Positions 59,727 to 64,000 of a DNA stretch of 64,000 bases are shown here, piece by piece (position 1 is the stretch's first letter; each line of letters opens with the position of its first letter). Origin of the DNA: Zeimonas sp046347945 (GTDB lineage Bacteria; Pseudomonadota; Gammaproteobacteria; Burkholderiales; Burkholderiaceae_E); NCBI GenBank assembly GCA_046347945.1, contig JAXMFB010000014.1:62001-126000 (forward strand), written 5' to 3'. A program made the translations under genes and the position numbers. The notes under the pieces were generated by a model. It saw only the letters and a program-made list of their open reading frames with translations, was not told the DNA's origin and did no database searches.

Positions 59727-60482
59727 ATGCAAAACAACACCCAGTCGGTGCAGCGCGCGCTCTCGCTGCTGAAGGTATTCGGCCGTGCAACGCCGGCCCT
59801 CGGCATCACCGAGCTCGCCGCCAGGGTCGGCCTGCACAAGTCGACCGCGTATCGCCTGGCCGCGACGCTGGCGGGCGAGGGCTTCCTCCGACAGGACCCG
59901 GCCACCGGACGCTACAGCCTCGGCGAGAGCCTCTATCGCGTCGCCGCCGGCTTCGTCGAGCAGGACCCGCTGCTGCGCGAGGGGCGCCGCGTGCTCGGGG
60001 CGCTGCGCGACGCCTGTGGTCACATGGTTTCGCTGGCGGTGCTCGACGACGAGCAGGCGCTGTTCGTTCTCGTCGAGGACGCGACGCTTCCGGTCCGCGC
60101 TGCGGCGATGAAGACGGGCGACCGGCTTCCCCTCTCCGTGAGCGCGGCCGGCAAGGTGCTGCTGGCGGGCCTCCCGGCGGCCGACGCCGACGCGGTGCTG
60201 CGACGCCAGGGCATGCCGCGGATGACGCCGAAGAGCCTCGCATCGCGACAGGCGCTCGCGCGGGAACTCGCGCGCGTCCGCCGCGACGGCATCGGCTGGG
60301 GCCGCGAGGAATCCGCCGTCGGCCTGCTCGCGCTGGCCGCGCCGGTGCGGCGCGCGGGGCGGACGGTGGCGGCGCTCGGCGTCGCTTGTCCGACCAACCT
60401 GGCCGATGCGCGGGGCCTCGAAGCGTTGGCGCACCGCGTTCGCACGGCCGCCGACGAGCTCTCGCACCGATTGCACGACTGA
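59727..60482 (+). CDS. IclR-family regulator
   Basis: 251 residues. The helix-turn-helix is GITELAARVGLHKSTAYRLA followed by ATLAGEGFLRQDPATGRYSL; the effector domain has MVSLAVLDDEQALFVLVEDA. It is the first gene of a three-gene series with the PYROXD2-like oxidoreductase (15-base gap) and the CoxG-like protein. A perfect palindrome just upstream is its likely operator. Confidence 0.92.
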   Translation: MQNNTQSVQRALSLLKVFGRATPALGITELAARVGLHKSTAYRLAATLAGEGFLRQDPATGRYSLGESLYRVAAGFVEQDPLLREGRRVLGALRDACGHMVSLAVLDDEQALFVLVEDATLPVRAAAMKTGDRLPLSVSAAGKVLLAGLPAADADAVLRRQGMPRMTPKSLASRQALARELARVRRDGIGWGREESAVGLLALAAPVRRAGRTVAALGVACPTNLADARGLEALAHRVRTAADELSHRLHD

Positions 60483-60497
60483 CCGGAGGGATTCACC

Positions 60498-62066
60498 GTG
60501 AACTGGGACTTCATCGTCGTCGGCTCCGGCCACAACGGACTGGCCTGCGCGGCCTATCTCGCGAAGGCGGGCGCGAGCGTGCTGGTGCTCGAGCGCAGCG
60601 CACGCGTCGGCGGCTCGTGCAGCACCTCGGAAGCGACGCTGCCCGGGTTCGGTCACAACATCTGCTCGGTCGTGCACACGCACATCCCGACCAGCCCGGT
60701 CTATCGCGACCTGGAACTCGAGCGGCATGGCGTGAAGTACGTCTACCCGCAACACCTGCGCGGCACCATCTTTCCGGGTCATGAGAGCATCGTCATGTAC
60801 CGCGATGCCGAGCGGATGGCCGCGGAGCTCGCGCGCTTCTCCGCGCGCGACGCGCGAACGTTCCGGCAGCTGGTCGCGGACTACGGCGAATTCATCGAGT
60901 CGACCTACCTGCCGCTGATGTACTCGCCGCCGCTGCCGCCTTCGGTGCAGAGCGCCCAGCTCGAGCGGTCCCCGGAGGGGCGCACGCTGCTGCAGTGGCA
61001 GGCGAGCACGCCGGTGCAACTGCTCGACGAACTGTTCGAGAACGAGGCGGTCAAGGTCCACTTCCTCGCCCGGATGACCGTACTCGGCTTCCCGCCGGAC
61101 CAGTTCGGGCAGGGGTGGATCTGCCTGTTCCGCATCCTGAAGGCCGAGGCGCCGATCTGCGTGGGCGGCTCGGGGCAGCTGGCCACGGGGCTGCGCCGCG
61201 CGGTCGAGGCGCATGGCGGCGTGGTGCGTACCGATGCTCCGGTCAAGCGGATCCTGGTGCGCGGCAACCGCGCCGCGGGCGTCGAGCTTGCCGACGGCAC
61301 GCGGATCGAGGCGACGCGCGCCGTCGTCACCAACGTCGAGCCGAAGAAGAGCTTCCTGCAGATGGTCGGCGAGGAGCACCTGCCGGACGCCTTCGTCACG
61401 CGGGTGAAGAACTACCACTCCAACGGGCGCTCGCTCTTCGTGCTGCACCTCGCCCTCTCGGAGCCGCCGAACTACCGCGCTGCCGCGGGCAACGCGGCGG
61501 TAAACACGGCGTTCAGCCAGGAGATGTTCGGCGGCCGCGTCCAGGACCAAGTGCGCGCCTACCAGGAGATCGCGATGGGCAGGCCGCCGCGCATGGAGAT
61601 GCTGCAGGTGACGCTGCCCACGCTGTTCGATCCGTCGCAGGCGCCAGCGGGCCGGCACACCGCCGTTGTCTGGCAGTACGCGCCGTACAACGTCGAGCCC
61701 GACGGTCCCGCCGGCTGGAGCAAGGTGCGGGCCGAGTACGCCGAGCACGTGCTCGATCTGTGGCAGTCGTACGCGCCGAACATGACGCGCGACAAGGTCC
61801 TCGCGATGGCGATCCAGGACCCGACCGACACCGAGCGGCACAACGACAACCTCGTCAATGGCGTCGACGTCGTCGGCGACATGACGCCCGACCAGATGGG
61901 CTACTTCAGGCCGTTCGCCGGGTGGTCCGACTATCGCACGCCGGTCGAAGGGCTCTACATGTGCGGCGGCTACTGCCACCCCGGCGGCGGCGTGCACGCC
62001 GGAGCCGGGCACAACGCCGCCGGGGTGATCGCGGAGGACCTGAAGCTGAACAAGTGGTGGGACTGA
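60498..62066 (+). CDS. FAD-dependent oxidoreductase, PYROXD2/phytoene-desaturase family
   Basis: 522 residues from GTG 60498 with GGAGG upstream. The dinucleotide-binding motif is FIVVGSGHNGLACAAYLAKA with GASVLVLERSARVGGSCSTS, and the C-terminal FAD motif is GLYMCGGYCHPGGGVHAGAG. It resembles the CrtI-like group of soluble NAD(P)/FAD proteins rather than a carotenoid enzyme; no crt genes are present. Substrate is unknown. Its stop overlaps the next ATG (TGATG). Confidence 0.88.
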   Translation: MNWDFIVVGSGHNGLACAAYLAKAGASVLVLERSARVGGSCSTSEATLPGFGHNICSVVHTHIPTSPVYRDLELERHGVKYVYPQHLRGTIFPGHESIVMYRDAERMAAELARFSARDARTFRQLVADYGEFIESTYLPLMYSPPLPPSVQSAQLERSPEGRTLLQWQASTPVQLLDELFENEAVKVHFLARMTVLGFPPDQFGQGWICLFRILKAEAPICVGGSGQLATGLRRAVEAHGGVVRTDAPVKRILVRGNRAAGVELADGTRIEATRAVVTNVEPKKSFLQMVGEEHLPDAFVTRVKNYHSNGRSLFVLHLALSEPPNYRAAAGNAAVNTAFSQEMFGGRVQDQVRAYQEIAMGRPPRMEMLQVTLPTLFDPSQAPAGRHTAVVWQYAPYNVEPDGPAGWSKVRAEYAEHVLDLWQSYAPNMTRDKVLAMAIQDPTDTERHNDNLVNGVDVVGDMTPDQMGYFRPFAGWSDYRTPVEGLYMCGGYCHPGGGVHAGAGHNAAGVIAEDLKLNKWWD

Positions 62067-62638
62067 TGCCGCAGCGCGAGACGAAGTTCACCGTCAATGC
62101 GCCGCCGATGGAGGTGTGGGGCTTCGTGCGCGACGTGCACGCGCTGTGCTCGTGCATTCCCGGCGTCGAGCAGGTCAGGCTGGTGGACGATCGGACCGCG
62201 CAACTGACGGTGAAGGAGAAGGTCGGCGTGGTGCCGCTGATCGTCGACCTGACTGCGCAGATCGATTCGGAGGATCCCCCGAACAGCCTCCACGCGATCG
62301 CGACGGCCGAGCACCTGAGCATGGAGATCGACGTCGCCTTGCGGGCACACGGCATGGGCACCGAGATGCGCGGCCTGATCAGCGTGAAGGGCGAAGGGCC
62401 GCTGAAGCCGGTCGTCGATCGCCTGTTCGAGCGGCGGGCGGACGAGCGCACCGCGCAGTTCGCCGAACATCTGGAGCGGCGCTTCGGGGCTGCGGCGCCT
62501 GCGGGGGCTGCGCCCACGGGGGCGGGGCCGCAGGCCGCGGCCCCAATGGCCGGACCGGGTTGGTTCGGCCGCCTGGGCACCTGGGTCGGCCGGCTCTGGC
62601 GGCGGGTTCTCGGCGGCGGGTCGCGCCCGCGTCGATGA
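62066..62638 (+). CDS. CoxG-like SRPBCC protein
   Basis: 190 residues. The START-like CoxG fold begins FTVNAPPMEVWGFVRDVHAL and has CSCIPGVEQVRLVDD, with GKGxGP-like VKGEGPLKPVVDRLFERRAD before the last helix. A Pro/Ala/Gly linker and a basic amphipathic tail (GTWVGRLWRRVLGGG) suggest membrane contact. In carbon-monoxide dehydrogenase clusters CoxG recruits the enzyme to the membrane; here the coupled partner is the FAD oxidoreductase encoded just upstream. Confidence 0.85.
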   Translation: MPQRETKFTVNAPPMEVWGFVRDVHALCSCIPGVEQVRLVDDRTAQLTVKEKVGVVPLIVDLTAQIDSEDPPNSLHAIATAEHLSMEIDVALRAHGMGTEMRGLISVKGEGPLKPVVDRLFERRADERTAQFAEHLERRFGAAAPAGAAPTGAGPQAAAPMAGPGWFGRLGTWVGRLWRRVLGGGSRPRR

Positions 62639-62669
62639 TCGCGCAGCGCGCCGCGCGCACAATACGTGC

Positions 62670-63892
62670 ATGAAGACGATCCGCCTGAATCCCGGCAGGG
62701 AGCGTTCGCTGCTGCGCCGCCATCCGTGGATCTTCGATTCCGCGATCGCGAAGGGCGGCGGCGACCCCGGCGAGACCGTGCGCGTGGAGTCGCACGACGG
62801 CAGGTTCCTGGCCTGGGCCGCCTTCAGCCCACAATCGCGGATCCGCGCACGCGCCTGGAGTTTCGCCGAGGCGCAGCGCATCGATGCCGCGTTCTTCGCG
62901 GCCGCCTGCGCCCGGGCGATTCGCGTACGCAGCCGCTTCGACGTGCGCAGCGACGGCGTGCGCCTCGTGCACGGCGAATCCGACGGACTGCCGGGGCTGG
63001 TGGTGGACCGCTACGCCGATACGCTGGTCGCGCAGTTCACCAGCGCGGGTGCGGAACGCTGGAAGGACGTCATCGCCGACGCGCTGCTGCGCGAGACCGG
63101 GCTCGCGCGGCTCTACGAACGCTCGACGCGAGCGTGCGAACGCTCGAGGGGCTGGCGCCGGCCACCGGCTGGCTGCGTGGCACCCGGGCGGGTGGCGCGG
63201 AGGCGCCACCGACGGAGCTGGAGATCCGCGAGCACGACTGGCGCCTGGGCGTCGACATCGCCGAAGGACACAAGACCGGCTTCTATCTGGACCAGCGCGA
63301 CAACCGCAAGCGCTTCGCCGACTGGGTGCAGCGGTTGCAGTTGCGCCGGGTGCTCAACTGCTTCTGCTACACCGGCGGCTTCACGGTGGCCGCGCTGGCC
63401 GGCATGCGCGCGGCGGGCATGGACGATGGCGAGGTCGTGTCGATCGATTCTTCCGCGCCGGCGCTGGCGCGGGCGCGTGCGAACCTGGCGTCGAACGGCT
63501 TCGAGGCCGCGCGCGCCCGATTCCTCGATGCCGACGTCAACGCCTCGCTGCGGCAGTTCCTGCGTGACGAGGCCCGCTTCGATGCGATCGTGCTCGATCC
63601 GCCCAGGTTCGCGCCGACGGTGACCCACGCAGAGCGCGCCGCGCGGGCCTACAAGGACATCAACCGGCTCGCGCTGCAAGTGCTCGAACCGGGCGGCGTG
63701 CTGTTCACCTTCTCGTGCTCGGGCGGAATCAGTGCCGACCTGTTCCAAAAGATCGTGGCCTCCGCCGGGGCCGACGCGGGCGTGGACGGCTACATCGTCG
63801 AGACGATGGGCGCTGCGCCCGACCATCCGATGACGCTGGAGTTTCCCGAAGGCGAGTACCTGAAGGGTTTGGTGGTGATGCGACGGCCGTGA
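62670..63892 (+). pseudogene. RlmI-type 23S rRNA methyltransferase, frameshifted
   Basis: From ATG 62670 the PUA-like N-terminus is typical (RLNPGRERSLLRRHPWIFDS, then VHGESDGLPGLVVDRYADTL). After LARLYERS near 63121 the expected DASVRTLEGLAPATGWLRG continues in another frame, followed by the methyltransferase core (GHKTGFYLDQRDNRKRFADW, LNCFCYTGGFTVAAL, IVLDPPRFAP). Adding one G at about 63122 (CTCGAC to CTCGGAC) gives one frame of about 407 residues, the normal length for RlmI, which makes m5C1962. The site lies between two direct copies of CGAACGCTCGA. Confidence 0.85.
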
Positions 63893-63957
63893 GGCGGGGG
63901 CGAGGCTGGCATCGTGTCTAATACCGTCCATTGCCCACGCCTCCCCGGAAGGCCCCG

Positions 63958-64000
63958 ATGAAGCTCAGGAAGATCGTTGCCGGACTGCTGGTTGCCGTCG
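63958..64000 (+). CDS. start of a secreted protein (truncated by window end)
   Basis: ATG 63958 preceded by CCGGAAGG opens a frame reading MKLRKIVAGLLVAV, the positively charged start and hydrophobic core of a signal peptide. Nothing more is visible, so no function can be given. Confidence 0.5.
   Translation, partial: MKLRKIVAGLLVAV

Noticed and set aside
60498..62066. Carotenoid biosynthesis (phytoene desaturase)
   Set aside because: Only general CrtI-family resemblance is present; there is no phytoene synthase, crtE or lycopene gene, and the partner is a CoxG-like protein.

Overview
The window is 64 kb of very GC-rich DNA, dense with genes and with few gaps. The gene content points to a betaproteobacterium, most likely a Burkholderiales. 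Evidence: Bug/TctC-type binding proteins, two PEP-CTERM surface proteins, several branched-chain-type ABC operons tied to CoA metabolism, a CbrA-like transporter-kinase and a split B12-dependent acyl-CoA mutase. No rRNA, tRNA or CRISPR array was seen, and the only mobile element is one insertion sequence. No gap without a gene is longer than about 300 bases.

Layout. 1-2000: the end of a metallo-beta-lactamase-fold gene, then an intact IS1182-like element inside a CTAG target. 2.0-3.1 kb: outer-membrane phospholipase A. 3.2-10.6 kb (minus strand): a TetR-led operon with a complete LIV-type ABC importer and a long-chain-type acyl-CoA synthetase. 10.7-22.2 kb (minus): a lysozyme-inhibitor-like protein, a beta-helix lipoprotein, a DUF3482 GTPase/DUF2868 membrane pair, a WYL regulator, a transporter-fused histidine kinase with a small membrane protein, a CheY-like receiver, and an XRE/short-chain acyl-CoA-type regulator. 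22.4-27.4 kb (plus): a second LIV-type operon with a fused permease-ATPase. 27.4-33.6 kb (minus): glycogen genes glgC, glgP, glgA and a TauE permease. 33.6-42.9 kb: small stress-type and envelope proteins, a DUF808 gene, a PatZ-like lysine acetyltransferase, an orphan primase-polymerase and an ABC1/UbiB kinase. 42.9-44.1 kb: a PEP-CTERM protein and an outer-membrane-barrel fragment.

44.1-53.8 kb (minus) is the most interesting block. One tightly overlapping operon reads IclR regulator, crotonase, methylmalonyl-CoA-mutase large subunit, B12-binding small subunit, CaiB-type CoA-transferase, MeaB GTPase, TRAP transporter P-Q-M and an MFS permease. The mutase keeps the Tyr, Arg and His that bind a carboxylated acyl-CoA. 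The crotonase lacks the second hydratase glutamate and resembles ethylmalonyl/methylmalonyl-CoA decarboxylases. Together they look like a transporter-coupled, independently assembled counterpart of the E. coli Sbm (scpA-argK-scpB-scpC) succinate-to-propionate module, perhaps for a substituted succinate.

53.9-64 kb: a PaaI-like thioesterase, a PEP-CTERM fossil, a LysR gene divergent from an operon (di-iron ferritin-like protein, TctC binding protein, RidA, alpha/beta hydrolase), a PEP-CTERM protein, an IclR-led operon (PYROXD2/CrtI-like oxidoreductase and CoxG-like protein), an RlmI-type rRNA methyltransferase and the start of a secreted protein.

Four conserved genes (DUF808, primase-polymerase, alpha/beta hydrolase, RlmI) carry in total five single-base frameshifts, mostly in short G/C runs. 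Either the sequence has residual indel errors or these genes are decaying. Treat those four entries with care.
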